Assembly (NCBI RefSeq): GCF_036881825.1 | Contig: NZ_JBAJMW010000005.1 | Location: 1 to 64,000, forward strand | Length of the DNA: 64,000 nt | Source: Tersicoccus mangrovi | GTDB lineage: Bacteria > Actinomycetota > Actinomycetes > Actinomycetales > Micrococcaceae | Direction of reading: 5' to 3' | Part shown: positions 27,549-36,541 of the stretch, piece after piece | Layout of the letters: every line of letters begins with the position of its first letter | Numbering within the stretch: position 1 is the stretch's first letter | Notes under the pieces: generated by a model | What the model was told of the DNA's origin: nothing | Databases searched by the model: none | Seen by the model: only the letters and a program-made list of their open reading frames with translations | Program-made: the position numbers and the translations under genes

Positions 27549-28754
27549 CTAACGGCGCGGCCACGTCCGCCAGCCCCCGGGCACCACGGCCAACCGCGCG
27601 AGGACCGCGTCGAGGTCGGCCGGGGGCACGTGGTCGAACGATGTTCCGCTGGACGACCGGTCCGCCCCGACCAGACGGGTCGTCCGCTCCGTGCCGTCCC
27701 GGCTCAACCGCTCGGTGAACCCCCCTCCGGCCACGGTCAGCACCGTCCACTCGAGCCCCTCGACCTCGTGCTCCAGTGACTCGTCACATGCGTCGCAGCC
27801 GCAGGTCGGTGCCGGGATCTCGGTGAACACTCCCGCTCTGAGGACGACGGACGGGTAATCGGTGAAGCGAAAGCGCAGCTCGGCGCGGTCGGACATGCCG
27901 GTGCTGACGATGACGTCGCGCAGGGTCGCGTGCGAGGTCGCGACACCGCGAGCGGTAGGTCCCAAGGGCTCGCCGCCTGCGTCGCGGACGGAGCAGGCGA
28001 ACGTCGCGACGAGGTACGCGACCAACGCATCGGCGACGTCGTGCAGGGGGCGGTAACGCTCAACATGCGTCGCCACGGAATACTCGTCCTCCCGCGGCAT
28101 CGCCCCCATCGCTCGCGGCGGGTAACGGCGGGCATCCTCGACGATGGCGACGTCCACGGCGGCGGGGCGTCGGTAACCGGCCGTCGCCGCGATGAGGTCC
28201 GGGGTCACGGCCGGCTGCGGCAGGGCCGCGATCGGGTCGACCCACGGCGGGTCGGTGGTCCAACCATGCAGCAGCTCGGTCGCCTTCTCGACGATCTGTT
28301 CCGGCGCGGGGAAGTCCTCCGCACTGACTCCGGCGTCCGCCGCGGTTCGGACGCCGACGAGTAGATCGATGAGCGTGGACGGGCTGATGCCGCGTCCACC
28401 GTCCCCCACCATCGATCCGTCGCCCGGCTGCGGCTGCCAGGCGGCATTCCCTCGGGTGGCAACCATCGCGTTGCCCCAGAAGATGGCGGCGCTGCGGCGC
28501 AGCACCGGGTCCGCCGCGAGGAGCCCGGCGAGGTCACGGACCACCGGAAGGAGCAGGTCGGGACGCCGGGCGAGCTCGCGAACGCCGTGACCGCGGCTTC
28601 TCAGCAGCTCGACGAATGCGTCGTAACCGACGGCGTGATGCACGGCCGTCGGACTCTCCGACTCCGGTCGGTATTCCGCCCATCGTCGAGGCATCTCATC
28701 GGCGCCCGGCAGCGGCAGGGGCGGGCCCGCGAACACGGCGCGTTCGGACATCAT
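27549..28754 (-). CDS. Hypothetical protein with a probable DUF6226 C-terminal domain
   Basis: The ATG at 28754 (a second ATG follows directly) gives 401 residues. The N-terminal half (1-190) is helical, with no recognised motif. The C-terminal half contains APTCGCDACDESLEHEVEG and LTVAGGGFTERL, which I associate with actinobacterial DUF6226. The paired Cys residues CGCDAC suggest a metal site. There is no TM or signal. It is the first gene of a unit with DUF2087 and the amidotransferase gene. The frame is open further upstream, but that part overlaps the GNAT gene in antisense and is rejected. Confidence 0.6.
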   Translation of the reverse strand: MMSERAVFAGPPLPLPGADEMPRRWAEYRPESESPTAVHHAVGYDAFVELLRSRGHGVRELARRPDLLLPVVRDLAGLLAADPVLRRSAAIFWGNAMVATRGNAAWQPQPGDGSMVGDGGRGISPSTLIDLLVGVRTAADAGVSAEDFPAPEQIVEKATELLHGWTTDPPWVDPIAALPQPAVTPDLIAATAGYRRPAAVDVAIVEDARRYPPRAMGAMPREDEYSVATHVERYRPLHDVADALVAYLVATFACSVRDAGGEPLGPTARGVATSHATLRDVIVSTGMSDRAELRFRFTDYPSVVLRAGVFTEIPAPTCGCDACDESLEHEVEGLEWTVLTVAGGGFTERLSRDGTERTTRLVGADRSSSGTSFDHVPPADLDAVLARLAVVPGGWRTWPRR

Positions 28755-28907
28755 GACCGCAGCGTAGCGGTCAGCGTCCCGCGTCCTCAGCGCCGGCGGG
28801 AGCACACCCCACCGACGCGCGGTGGCGTAGATTCGCGACCGAGGCAGCACGCTGCGAGCGTCCTGCGAGCGCAGGCACGCCCGGCCAGGACAGTCGAGGA
28901 GGCACCG

Positions 28908-29501
28908 ATGTCGATCACCGATGCGGATCAGCGGATTCCCGCCGTCCTGCGCACCAGCGAGTTCGTCCTGCGACCGATCACCGTCGACGACGCCGCCCGG
29001 GACCACGACGCCGTGATGGAGACGCGGGAGAACCTGCGGCGGTGGGAATAGTCCACCTGGCCGGCGGACGACTTCACCGTGGAGGCGAACCGGCAGGACC
29101 TCGAGGACCTCGCGCCTCGGCACGCCGAGCGTCGGGCCTTCACGTACACCGTGGTCGATCCCGAGGACGTCACGTGCCTCGGCTGCGTGTACATCTTCCC
29201 GACGACCGCCACGTTCCTCTTGAGGTCCACCGTGGCTGCCGTCGGCGAGGCCGCCTGGGGCGACGTGGACGCGGTGGTCTACTTCTGGGTCCGCCGGTCG
29301 CGGATGCAGACGCACCTCGACGAACGCCTGCTCACGTCGCTGCGTGCCTGGTTCGCCGACGACTGGCGGCTGTCGCGCATCGTGTTCGTCACGAGCCAGC
29401 GGTTCGACCAGCAGATGGCCCTGCTCGGCCGCACCGACCTGCGTCCCCTGTTCGAGGTCGCTGAGCCGGGCAAGGCCGGCCGGTATGTCGCGTTCGGCTG
29501 A
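28908..29501 (+). pseudogene. GNAT acetyltransferase interrupted by one amber codon
   Basis: A strong GAGGAGG precedes the ATG at 28908. The frame reads MSITDADQRIPAVLRTSEF..., then RRWE and a TAG at 29049-29051 (codon 48). It continues in the same frame with STWPADDFTVEANRQDLEDL and runs to 29501 with no further defect (197 codons in all). The downstream part holds RRAFTYTVVDPEDVTCLGCV and ends GKAGRYVAFG. Only one codon is broken, so the inactivation looks recent, or it is a sequencing error. Confidence 0.8.
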
Positions 29502-29504
29502 GCC

Positions 29505-30386
29505 TCACGACAGGTCGAGGTCCAGGCGCTGGGCCTCGTGCCGGCTCGTCGCCGCCGTGATGCCCTCCTCGCGCCACTGGTCGTCGGGGTCGGCCTGTGC
29601 GGTGGAAGCTGTGGGCCGGTGCACCCAGCACCCGGCCTCCTGCGCGATCAGCGCGCCGGCGGCCCAGTCGTGCTCGTGCAGGCCGCTCTCCCGGAACGCG
29701 TCGAGCGTGCCGTCCGCCACGAGGCACAGGTCGAGGGCGGCCGAGCCCAGCCGCCGCACGTCGGCGAACGCACTCATCAGGCCCTCGAGTTCGTTGAACT
29801 GCCGGGTCCGTGAGGTGCCGTTGTAGGAGAACCCGGTGGCGAGCAACCGGCCGGGGCGTTCCGGGTCCGGTCCGCCGAGGCGCGCGGGTCGACCGCGTTC
29901 GGCGTCGTCGGTCAGCTGCCGCCGCCAGGCGCCCCGCCCGGCGGTAGCCCAGTACTCGACCCCGAGCGCCGGGGCGTGCACGACGCCGGCGAGCCACCGC
30001 CCGTCCGCCGCCACGACCGCCACCGACGTCGCGTAGTAGACGATGCCGCGGATGAAGTTGGTCGTCCCGTCGAGCGGGTCGACGGACCATCGCAGCCCCG
30101 TCGTGCTTGCCGGGGACGCCCCGGCGTCGGACCCGGACGTCCCGAGCTCCTCGCCGCTGACGACGTCGTCCGGCCGCTCGTCGGTCAACACCGCGCGCAC
30201 GGCCCGCTCGGCGGCCAGGTCGAAGGACGTCACCCAGTCCGAATCAGAGGACTTGGTGGTGGCCTCCATCCGCCGCTCGTCGCGCCCGGCGAGCACCGCG
30301 GCGCCGGCCGCGGCGGCCCGCCGCGCCGTCGCCAGCAGCTCGTCGAGGTCGACGGACTCACGATCCGGGGAACGGTCCACGGCCAT
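29505..30386 (-). CDS. Inositol monophosphatase family protein
   Basis: The 293-residue protein carries the Mg-dependent IMPase motifs: VVSGEELG with Glu79/Glu80, the metal-binding WSVDPLDGTTNFIRG (Asp103, Asp106) and the C-terminal HEHDWAAGALIAQEAGCWV. It may dephosphorylate inositol-1-phosphate, histidinol phosphate or related sugars in the cytosol; sequence alone does not decide. The ligA TGA and its ATG share one base (TGATG), so it is translated by coupling to ligA. Confidence 0.88.
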   Translation of the reverse strand: MAVDRSPDRESVDLDELLATARRAAAAGAAVLAGRDERRMEATTKSSDSDWVTSFDLAAERAVRAVLTDERPDDVVSGEELGTSGSDAGASPASTTGLRWSVDPLDGTTNFIRGIVYYATSVAVVAADGRWLAGVVHAPALGVEYWATAGRGAWRRQLTDDAERGRPARLGGPDPERPGRLLATGFSYNGTSRTRQFNELEGLMSAFADVRRLGSAALDLCLVADGTLDAFRESGLHEHDWAAGALIAQEAGCWVHRPTASTAQADPDDQWREEGITAATSRHEAQRLDLDLS

Positions 30387-32578
30387 CAGGCCTCCCCGGT
30401 GGCGAGCAGCGTCTCGAATCCGGCCTCGTCGAGCACCTTCACGCCGAGCTGCTCCGCCTTGTCCGCCTTCGAGCCGGCGTTCTCCCCCACCACCACGTAG
30501 TCGGTCTTCTTCGACACCGAGCCGGCGGCCTTGCCACCGCGGCTGAGGATCGCCTCCTTCGCCTCGTCGCGGCTGAAGTTCTCCAGCGACCCGGTGACGA
30601 CGACGGTGAGGCCCGTGAGGGTGCGTGGCACCGATTCGTCGGACTCGTCCGCCATCCGCACGCCGGCAGCCGCCCAGGTCTCGACGATCTCCCGATGCCA
30701 GTCCTCGGCGAACCACTCGGTCAGCGCCTCGGCGATGGTCGGTCCCACACCGTCGACGTGCGCCAGCTCCTCGACGCTCGCGGCCCGGATCGCGTCCATC
30801 GACCCGAATGCCCCGGCCAGAGCCCGCGCGGCGGTCGGCCCGACGTGCCGGATGCTCAGCGCCACGAGCACTCGCCACAGCGGCTGGGTCCTGGCCTTCT
30901 CCATCTCCTCGAACATGTGGCGGGTGTTCGCGGTCGGCTCCGGAGGCTTCTTCGCGGTGCCGCGCGTGAAGAAGTAGGGCACCAGCTCGGTCTCGCCCGT
31001 GGCCACGCCCTTGACCTTCTTCTCGCGTTCGATCCGCACGTCGGCGAGCTTCTCCGGCGTCAGATCGAAGAGGTCGGCCTCGGTGGTCAGCGGCGGGGTC
31101 GCCGGTTCGGCGGGAGCCGTCAGCGCGATGGCCGCCTCCCAGCCCAGCGCCTCGATGTCGAACGCCCCACGGCCGGCGACGTGGAACACGCGCTCGCGCA
31201 GCTGGGCGGGGCAGGACCGGGCGTTGGGGCAGCGGATGTCCGCGTCGCCCTCCTTGGCCGGGGCCAGCTCCGTGCCGCAGGACGGGCAGTGGGTGGGCAT
31301 GACGAAGTCCCGCACGGGCGGGTCCTGCTGATCGCGCAGGGCGACGACGGGCCCGACGATCTCCGGGATGACGTCTCCGGCCTTGCGCAGGACGACGATG
31401 TCGCCGATCTTCACCCCCTTGGCCTTGACGACGTCCTGGTTGTGCAGGGTGGCCATCTCGACGGTGGAGCCGGACACCTTGACCGGGACCATGACGCCGT
31501 ACGGGGTGACCCGGCCGGTGCGGCCCACGTTCACCTGGATGTCCAGAAGCTTGGTGTTGACCTCCTCCGGCGGGTACTTGTAGGCCACCGCCCAGCGGGG
31601 CACCCGGGAGGTGTGGCCGAGGCGGCGCTGGGTGTCCAGGTCGTCGACCTTGATCACGATGCCGTCGATCTCGTGCCACAGGTCGTGCCGGTGCTCCCCG
31701 TAGTGCTCGATGAAGCCGAGCACCTCGTCGTAGGTGGCGAACACCTTCGTGTAGGGCGAGACAGGCAGGCCCCACCCGGCGAGCAGGTCGTAGGTGGCCG
31801 ACTGGGTGGTGGCGGTCAACCCCTCGCGGGCGCCGATGCCGTGCACGTAGACGTGCAGGGGCCGGGAGGCCGTGACCTTCGGGTCCTTCTGCCGCAACGA
31901 CCCGGCAGCAGAGTTTCGCGGGTTGGCGAACGGCGCTTTCCCGTCGGCGACCATCTGCTCGTTGAGGACGAGGAAGTCCGCGCTGGGGATGAACACCTCG
32001 CCGCGGACCTCGAGCCGCTCGGGCCAGTCGGACCCGCTCAACCGACGCGGCACGTCCTCGATGGTGACGACGTTGGCGGTGATGTCCTCCCCGGTGACGC
32101 CGTCGCCGCGGGTCGCCGCCCGGACCAGCACGCCGTTCTCGTAGAGCAGGTTCACGGCCAGCCCGTCGATCTTGACCTCGGTCAGCCACGCGGGCGCGGG
32201 CAGGTGCAGCTGCTCCACCTGGGCCTCGGCGCGGGTGAACCAGGCCCTCAGCTCCTCGAGCGAGAAGACGTCGTCGAGGCTGTAGAGCCGCTGCAGGTGC
32301 GTCACCGGGCTGAAGGCGGCCGACACCTCACCGCCGACCTCCTGCGTCGGCGAGTCGTTGGTCTGCAGCTCGGGGTGCAACGCCTCGAGCTCCTCCAGCC
32401 GCCGGTACAGCCGGTCGTAGTCGGCGTCGGAGAGGGTCGGCGCGTCGTTCGTGTAGTACGCGACGCGGGCGCTGCGGATCGCGTCGACGGTCTCGTCGTA
32501 CTCGCGCTGCAGTTCGTCTGCCGGGGCCTCGGACTCGGGGATCTCCGCCTCTGTGCTCACGGCTCCATCTTGCCCCAC
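30386..32578 (-). CDS. ligA: NAD-dependent DNA ligase
   Basis: The 730-residue ligase seals nicks in replication and repair using NAD. Domain Ia has NAD-contacting Tyr residues in RVAYYTNDAPTLSDADYDRL. The adenylated Lys136 lies in TEVKIDGLAV, with RGDGVTGED and EVRGEVF following. Next come the OB fold (VGRTGRVTPYGVM), a four-Cys zinc finger (CPSCG...CPNARSCPAQ), helix-hairpin-helix repeats with a long insert, and a C-terminal BRCT domain (LTGLTVVVTGSLENFSRDEA). A GTG at 32560 is an alternative start six codons in. The 297-aa toxin-like gene lies just upstream on the same strand. Confidence 0.96.
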   Translation of the reverse strand: MGQDGAVSTEAEIPESEAPADELQREYDETVDAIRSARVAYYTNDAPTLSDADYDRLYRRLEELEALHPELQTNDSPTQEVGGEVSAAFSPVTHLQRLYSLDDVFSLEELRAWFTRAEAQVEQLHLPAPAWLTEVKIDGLAVNLLYENGVLVRAATRGDGVTGEDITANVVTIEDVPRRLSGSDWPERLEVRGEVFIPSADFLVLNEQMVADGKAPFANPRNSAAGSLRQKDPKVTASRPLHVYVHGIGAREGLTATTQSATYDLLAGWGLPVSPYTKVFATYDEVLGFIEHYGEHRHDLWHEIDGIVIKVDDLDTQRRLGHTSRVPRWAVAYKYPPEEVNTKLLDIQVNVGRTGRVTPYGVMVPVKVSGSTVEMATLHNQDVVKAKGVKIGDIVVLRKAGDVIPEIVGPVVALRDQQDPPVRDFVMPTHCPSCGTELAPAKEGDADIRCPNARSCPAQLRERVFHVAGRGAFDIEALGWEAAIALTAPAEPATPPLTTEADLFDLTPEKLADVRIEREKKVKGVATGETELVPYFFTRGTAKKPPEPTANTRHMFEEMEKARTQPLWRVLVALSIRHVGPTAARALAGAFGSMDAIRAASVEELAHVDGVGPTIAEALTEWFAEDWHREIVETWAAAGVRMADESDESVPRTLTGLTVVVTGSLENFSRDEAKEAILSRGGKAAGSVSKKTDYVVVGENAGSKADKAEQLGVKVLDEAGFETLLATGEA

Positions 32579-32620
32579 CCCACCGACCGAACAGCAGGCA
32601 CGCGGTCGAGGATCAGCCGG

Positions 32621-33514
32621 TCAGGCGTCGGCGTGCGGCAGGTCCTCGAAGCGCTCCTGGATGCCCTGCAGGCCCTCGATCTCCTCCTGCCGGGCGGCGG
32701 TCCAGTACCAGCCGGCGTCGAGCTTGTGCAGACTCATGCCCTCGGCGAACTCGGCGTCGTGCCCGACGTACGCGAGGCGCAGCACGGTGCCGGTCTCGTC
32801 CTGCCCGCTGTCCGTGACGACGCACGGCAGGCCCCGGTAACGGCACTCGAGCCGCATCCGGAAGACGTCGGTGACCTCCTCGGCCGGCACGACGCGGCGC
32901 CAGGCCGGGCCACGGGTGGCCTCGAAGCCCTCGAGCTGCTCGGCGGCGAGCAGGACGATGCCGTCCCTCGTGACGTCGGCGACGAAGTCCTGGCCCTGCC
33001 AGATGGCGTGCCACGCGAGCGTGGACGGCAGGATCGGCACCCGCGGGACCTCCTCCCCGCCGGCGACCTGCAACCAACCGGTGGCCACGTCGGGGTGGAT
33101 GGCGAGCAGGTCCTCGGAGCCGTCGGCGGACACGCGCCACATCTCCGCGCCGGCGGGCAGCGGCGTCTCGTCGAGAAGGTAGACGGGGGCGACGTGATCC
33201 GGCCAGGGCGCGAAACCGGTGCCGGTGTAGGGCGGGTGGTCGACGACGGCGGGGGTGACCGCGTCGTGGGCGACCGGGCCGCGCGGCGGCTGGAAGCGGA
33301 TGACATCGACGAAGGGAGCGTTCGGGTCGTACGGCGAGCCGGGGTAGCCGAGCGCGAACGCCTCGTGGAGCTGGGCCGGGGTCTGCGCGGCGACGGCGTC
33401 CTGCGCACGCAGGACGAACCCGCCGATGCGCTGGAGTCGGCCGGACAGGAACTCGTCGCGGAGGGCGGGATAGAGCACCTTCTGCAGGACCACGGTGGTG
33501 TTTCCTCTCGTCAT
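32621..33514 (-). CDS. Stand-alone protein with a toxin-like N-terminal half and a family-A-like C-terminal half
   Basis: No named family is recognised. Residues 6-140 align by eye with the C-terminal domain of the 867-aa toxin at 37061-39664: TTVVLQKVL, RIGGFVLRAQD, TPAQLHEAFALGYPGS and PAGAEMWRVSADG match TTVLQKVL, RLSAGGFITDA, TPAEIHDALRLDYTGS and NDGAEMWELNASG. Residues 175-260 recall the family A proteins (TRDGIVLLAAEQ versus TRDGRLLTGAYG; EVTDVFRMRLECRYRG versus EVTDVFSVRVTSSWRG). There is no WXG/ESX N-terminus, so it is not obviously exported. It lies 41 bases downstream of the last family A gene. It could be a captured toxin module fused to its antidote, or an intracellular relative. 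The match is visual only. Confidence 0.7.
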   Translation of the reverse strand: MTRGNTTVVLQKVLYPALRDEFLSGRLQRIGGFVLRAQDAVAAQTPAQLHEAFALGYPGSPYDPNAPFVDVIRFQPPRGPVAHDAVTPAVVDHPPYTGTGFAPWPDHVAPVYLLDETPLPAGAEMWRVSADGSEDLLAIHPDVATGWLQVAGGEEVPRVPILPSTLAWHAIWQGQDFVADVTRDGIVLLAAEQLEGFEATRGPAWRRVVPAEEVTDVFRMRLECRYRGLPCVVTDSGQDETGTVLRLAYVGHDAEFAEGMSLHKLDAGWYWTAARQEEIEGLQGIQERFEDLPHADA

Positions 33515-33555
33515 GCGGGCACGGTCGGTGGTTTCACCCTACGGGGCGGGCGGGG

Positions 33556-34056
33556 TCACGCGAGCGGTCCGTGTTCCCAGCGTTCCTCCGGTTCGCTGGA
33601 GCTCGAGCCCTCATACCGCTGCACGAACGACACGACGTCGGCGACGTCGGTCTTCGGCAGGACGCCCTCGACGACGTCGTACGGGTCGCCGTCGATACCC
33701 GGCTGGTGGTGAGCATGGTGCGCCCAAGCCTCCCGGGCGCTCGCGAATTGAACGCTCCAGCCGTCATCCTCCGCCTCGCCGCTGATGATGACGTCGCACT
33801 GGCGCCACCTTCCCACTACCTGGACGGTGACGATGTCGCTCACCTCGGTGGCCTCCACGCTCAACTGATGACGGAAGCGGATCGGAGCTTCTCCACCCAG
33901 ACGTGCGGACTTCCACGGTGATGGCAACGGATCATGGCTCCATCGGAGCAGCCACAACTTCCCTCCATCGGGCTCAGGCCCGAGCAACGCGTGGCGTTCT
34001 CCCCGCCAGGCGCCATAGGCGCCCGTCAGAAGGCGGCCGTCCCGCGTCGTCCTCAT
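33556..34056 (-). CDS. Putative immunity protein, family A copy 1
   Basis: This 166-residue protein is one of four related products (family A). All share GRLLTGAYG near the start, LSVEATEVSDIV in the middle, a WRQC cysteine, QPGIDGDPYDVVEG, a VQRY helix and a closing PEERWEHGPLA. The fold is unknown; it is soluble and acidic. The ATG overlaps the stop of family B copy 1 by four bases, making a translationally coupled B-A pair. Position after a secreted toxin and multiplication in tandem suggest immunity, which is inference. Confidence 0.8.
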   Translation of the reverse strand: MRTTRDGRLLTGAYGAWRGERHALLGPEPDGGKLWLLRWSHDPLPSPWKSARLGGEAPIRFRHQLSVEATEVSDIVTVQVVGRWRQCDVIISGEAEDDGWSVQFASAREAWAHHAHHQPGIDGDPYDVVEGVLPKTDVADVVSFVQRYEGSSSSEPEERWEHGPLA

Positions 34057-34550
34057 CGATCCCGCTTCCGACGATCCTGGCTCTCCGATGCGAAGTCGCT
34101 CAGCTCTTCCAGAGGGACCTCACCGGTGAAGTAGGCGCCCCCTTCGTGGGATTGGAGATAGGGATGGTTGTACAGGTCGAACGCGGCTGCGGCGCCTCGG
34201 GGAGCGGTGTCCACGGGTACGCCACCACGCAACGCGACGGTGTCGTCCTCGGGATAGTACGGGCCGACCTCGAATCGATAGCCGTCGAGGCAGGCCCAGA
34301 GGGTGTGGCCGAAGAAGGCGTCGACCTCTCGTGCATCGACCGCCCGACGCCATGCTCGAAGCGCAGCACCGAAGGAATATCGTGACCACTCTGTACCTGG
34401 CGCCTCGTCGTCGTCGCCCCAGAGAATGATCGTGTCGTCGTCCCTGGCACGGACGGCCCGGAAGACCCGTCCTCCATACTCCGCGAACTGTTCGGTGGTC
34501 AGCTGCCCGTCCGGCAGGAAATATCGCCGCCGCCGGACCTGCTCAACCAC
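34053..34550 (-). CDS. Putative immunity protein, family B copy 1
   Basis: Family B is a second group of about 165 residues that shares RRYFLPDGQLTTEQFAE at the start, VDAREVDAFF, LDGYRFEVGPYY and a closing EGGAYFTGEVPLEELSDF. The GTG start at 34548-34550 lies inside the end of the preceding family A gene (8-base overlap) with GGGAGG 6 bases upstream. Its stop overlaps family A copy 1. No TM, no catalytic motif, no known family. The role is inferred from its place in the toxin operon. Confidence 0.8.
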   Translation of the reverse strand: MVEQVRRRRYFLPDGQLTTEQFAEYGGRVFRAVRARDDDTIILWGDDDEAPGTEWSRYSFGAALRAWRRAVDAREVDAFFGHTLWACLDGYRFEVGPYYPEDDTVALRGGVPVDTAPRGAAAAFDLYNHPYLQSHEGGAYFTGEVPLEELSDFASESQDRRKRDR

Positions 34551-34986
34551 GGATGGCCTCCCATCGCTCCTCCGGTTCGCCGGCGAAGGAACGGCCTGTG
34601 TACCGCTGGACGTGAGACGTGAACGGTGCGAGGTCGTCCGTCGACATCCATCCGGTGAGGCGATCGTGCGGATCGCCGTCGATGCCCGGGAGTCGCTGAG
34701 CACCCGCGGCCCACGCTCGCGCGCCATCGGTGAACTCCACCTCCCACCGGCCCTCTCCCAGGGCCTCGTGGACCAGTACCTCGCAACCGCGCCACGAACT
34801 GGTCACCCGGACGGAGAACACGTCGGTCACCTCGGACTCGTTCACCGTCACCGACTCAGCCCGGCCGTGCCCGTCCGCCACGACGACGTACTCGCCCTGT
34901 GACGGCGTCGCCTTGACCAGTCGGCGCCTTCGGCCGGAATACGTCCCGTACGCGCCGGTGAGCAGATGGCCACCGCTACTCGGCAC
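34543..34986 (-). CDS. Putative immunity protein, family A copy 2
   Basis: With the GTG at 34984-34986 the product has 147 residues, opening with SSGGHLLTGAYGTYSG. It keeps the family A core VNESEVTDVFSVRVTSSWRG, RLPGIDGDPHDRLTG and HVQRYTG, and ends PEERWEAIRG instead of WEYGPL. The start lies inside the ancestral end of family B copy 2 (11-base overlap up to the TAG at 34976), so these two genes once formed a coupled pair like the others. The divergence from the other copies suggests specificity for another toxin variant. Confidence 0.75.
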   Translation of the reverse strand: MPSSGGHLLTGAYGTYSGRRRRLVKATPSQGEYVVVADGHGRAESVTVNESEVTDVFSVRVTSSWRGCEVLVHEALGEGRWEVEFTDGARAWAAGAQRLPGIDGDPHDRLTGWMSTDDLAPFTSHVQRYTGRSFAGEPEERWEAIRG

Positions 34987-35516
34987 TCGCCCTCCCGGGT
35001 ACCGGCATCCGCCTGGTGCTGATGTTCTCCAACTCAGTGAAGGGGATTGACCCGGTGTAGTAGACCCCGCCGTCGTGCAGGGGTCAGGCCAGCGGGCACC
35101 TCGTCGCGTGACATGTCGTTCCCTTGAGAGAGATACGCGACGACGAGCCCGGTCTCGGGCTCGTAGTGAAGCAACGTGCTGTCCATCGACTTCCATCGTG
35201 CGGCGGTTTCGTTGCGGAAGTGGTCGTCCACCTCGTCCCGGCCCACCCGGAGATACCAATAGAGCGGCAAACCCTGGGCGTCCCGCAGGCGCGACGGATG
35301 CCACCGGTCGTCGGGCCGATCGGGAAAGTAGTGCAGAATCCAGAGGTCGTCCGTGGACGTTTGGCGTGCGGGTTCGCTCGCCCGGTAGATTCGGCCTTCG
35401 AAGAAGGCGAATTCGGACGACGTGAGGTGACCGTCGGGCAGCGTGTAGGCGACACGCGGCCATGGGTCGTCATCCCCACGCTGCTCACCTCCCTGGATGA
35501 CCATCGATCCCGTCAT
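34976..35516 (-). pseudogene. Family B copy 2, frameshifted near its 3' end
   Basis: The ATG at 35514-35516 overlaps the stop of family A copy 3 (ATGA). The frame reads RVAYTLPDGHLTSSEFAFFE and continues as a divergent family B protein to about 35095. There the expected tail LHDGGVYYTGSIPFTELENI appears in a different frame, ending at a TAG at 34976, while the original frame runs on to a TGA at 35034. Whether this is mutation or a sequencing error cannot be told. The predicted truncated product lacks the conserved C-terminal block. Confidence 0.7.
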
Positions 35517-36049
35517 CCGAGTGGACCGTACTCCCACCGCTCCTCCGGGCTGCCCACCGGCTTGCCGTTATCCCAGCGTTGCACGAAGGATCGGAATTCG
35601 CCCAGGTCATCCCCGTCGATCCAGCCGGACACCCGGTCGTACGGATCGCCGTCGATTCCCGGCAGTTGCTGCGCGCCGGCGGCCCATGCCTGCGCGCCGT
35701 CCCGAAAGGTCACCTTCCGCCTGTTCTCGGTCAGGGACTCGTCGACCAGCACCTCACAGTGCCGCCACTCCGAGCGAACGCTGACCGAGAACACCTCCGG
35801 CACATCCGCGACGGGGACTTCCCTCGTGTTCTCCCACCGCGTCGTCCGGCCGGACGTGAATTCACGGCTCTTCCAGCCTTCGCGTGGCTCATTCGAGATC
35901 GAGACCACCAGGTAGGTGCCGTGGCTCGGTGACACCCGTGAAAGGGCGTGGACGACGCCGTCCCACCGTCCGTAGTTTCCCGTGAGCAGACGCTCGCCGA
36001 CTGATCCATTCACACCCGATACACCGTCCAGCTCAAGCGAGCGGACCAT
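35513..36049 (-). CDS. Putative immunity protein, family A copy 3
   Basis: This family A member has GERLLTGNYGRWDG, VPEVFSVSVRSEWRHCEVLV, QLPGIDGDPYDRVSG, SFVQRWDNGKPVG and PEERWEYGPLG. The start is uncertain: the ATG at 36049 overlaps the previous gene by 17 bases, and in-frame GTGs at 36025 and 36016 are alternatives giving an N-terminus closer to the other copies. Unlike the others it directly follows another family A gene, with no family B partner ahead of it. Confidence 0.75.
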   Translation of the reverse strand: MVRSLELDGVSGVNGSVGERLLTGNYGRWDGVVHALSRVSPSHGTYLVVSISNEPREGWKSREFTSGRTTRWENTREVPVADVPEVFSVSVRSEWRHCEVLVDESLTENRRKVTFRDGAQAWAAGAQQLPGIDGDPYDRVSGWIDGDDLGEFRSFVQRWDNGKPVGSPEERWEYGPLG

Positions 36050-36536
36050 ACTCCCACCGCTCCTCTGGATCCCCCACCGGCTTTCCGTCCTCGAATCGTT
36101 GCACATGGGAAACGACGCTCTCGACATCGGCCTTCGGCAGCGTTCCGCCGACCGAATCGTAGGGTTCGCCATCGATTCCCGGCTGGTCCTGGGCGTGATG
36201 GGCCCACGCGTCGCGCCCATTCACGAATCCGACCATCCAGGAGAGATCATCCGGCTCGTCGTCGATCACGAGGGCACAGTCGTTCCAGCTGCCGTCCACC
36301 TGAGCGTTGAACACGTCGCTCACCTCGCTGGACTCGACACTGAGCTTGTTGCGATAACGAGGCGATGACTCCCCGGGGAGTTGAGCGGACTTCCATGGTG
36401 GCGTCAAGGCAACATCGCCCCATCGGAGCAGGAGCAACCTACCTCCGTCAGGCACCGCCCCGAGCAACGCGTGACGTTCTCCCCGCCAGGTCCCGTACGA
36501 ACCGGTCAGGAGGCGGCCGTCCTTGCTCTCGGTCAT
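36033..36536 (-). CDS. Putative immunity protein, family A copy 4
   Basis: The 167-residue protein starts MTESKDGRLLTGSYGTWRGE and is the closest relative of copy 1 (LLRWGD, PPWKSAQLPGE, VSDVFNAQV, DQPGIDGEPYDSVGG). It ends PEERWEYGPLA. It lies 5 bases after family B copy 3 and forms with it the B-A pair nearest to the toxin gene, so this pair is the best candidate for the cognate antidote of the 867-aa toxin. Immunity is inferred. Confidence 0.8.
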   Translation of the reverse strand: MTESKDGRLLTGSYGTWRGERHALLGAVPDGGRLLLLRWGDVALTPPWKSAQLPGESSPRYRNKLSVESSEVSDVFNAQVDGSWNDCALVIDDEPDDLSWMVGFVNGRDAWAHHAQDQPGIDGEPYDSVGGTLPKADVESVVSHVQRFEDGKPVGDPEERWEYGPLA

Positions 36537-36541
36537 GGCGT

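Noticed and set aside
29505..32189. 894-codon minus frame joining the IMPase to sequence inside ligA
   Set aside because: The upstream two thirds are an out-of-frame reading of ligA; only the part from the ATG at 30386 is IMPase.
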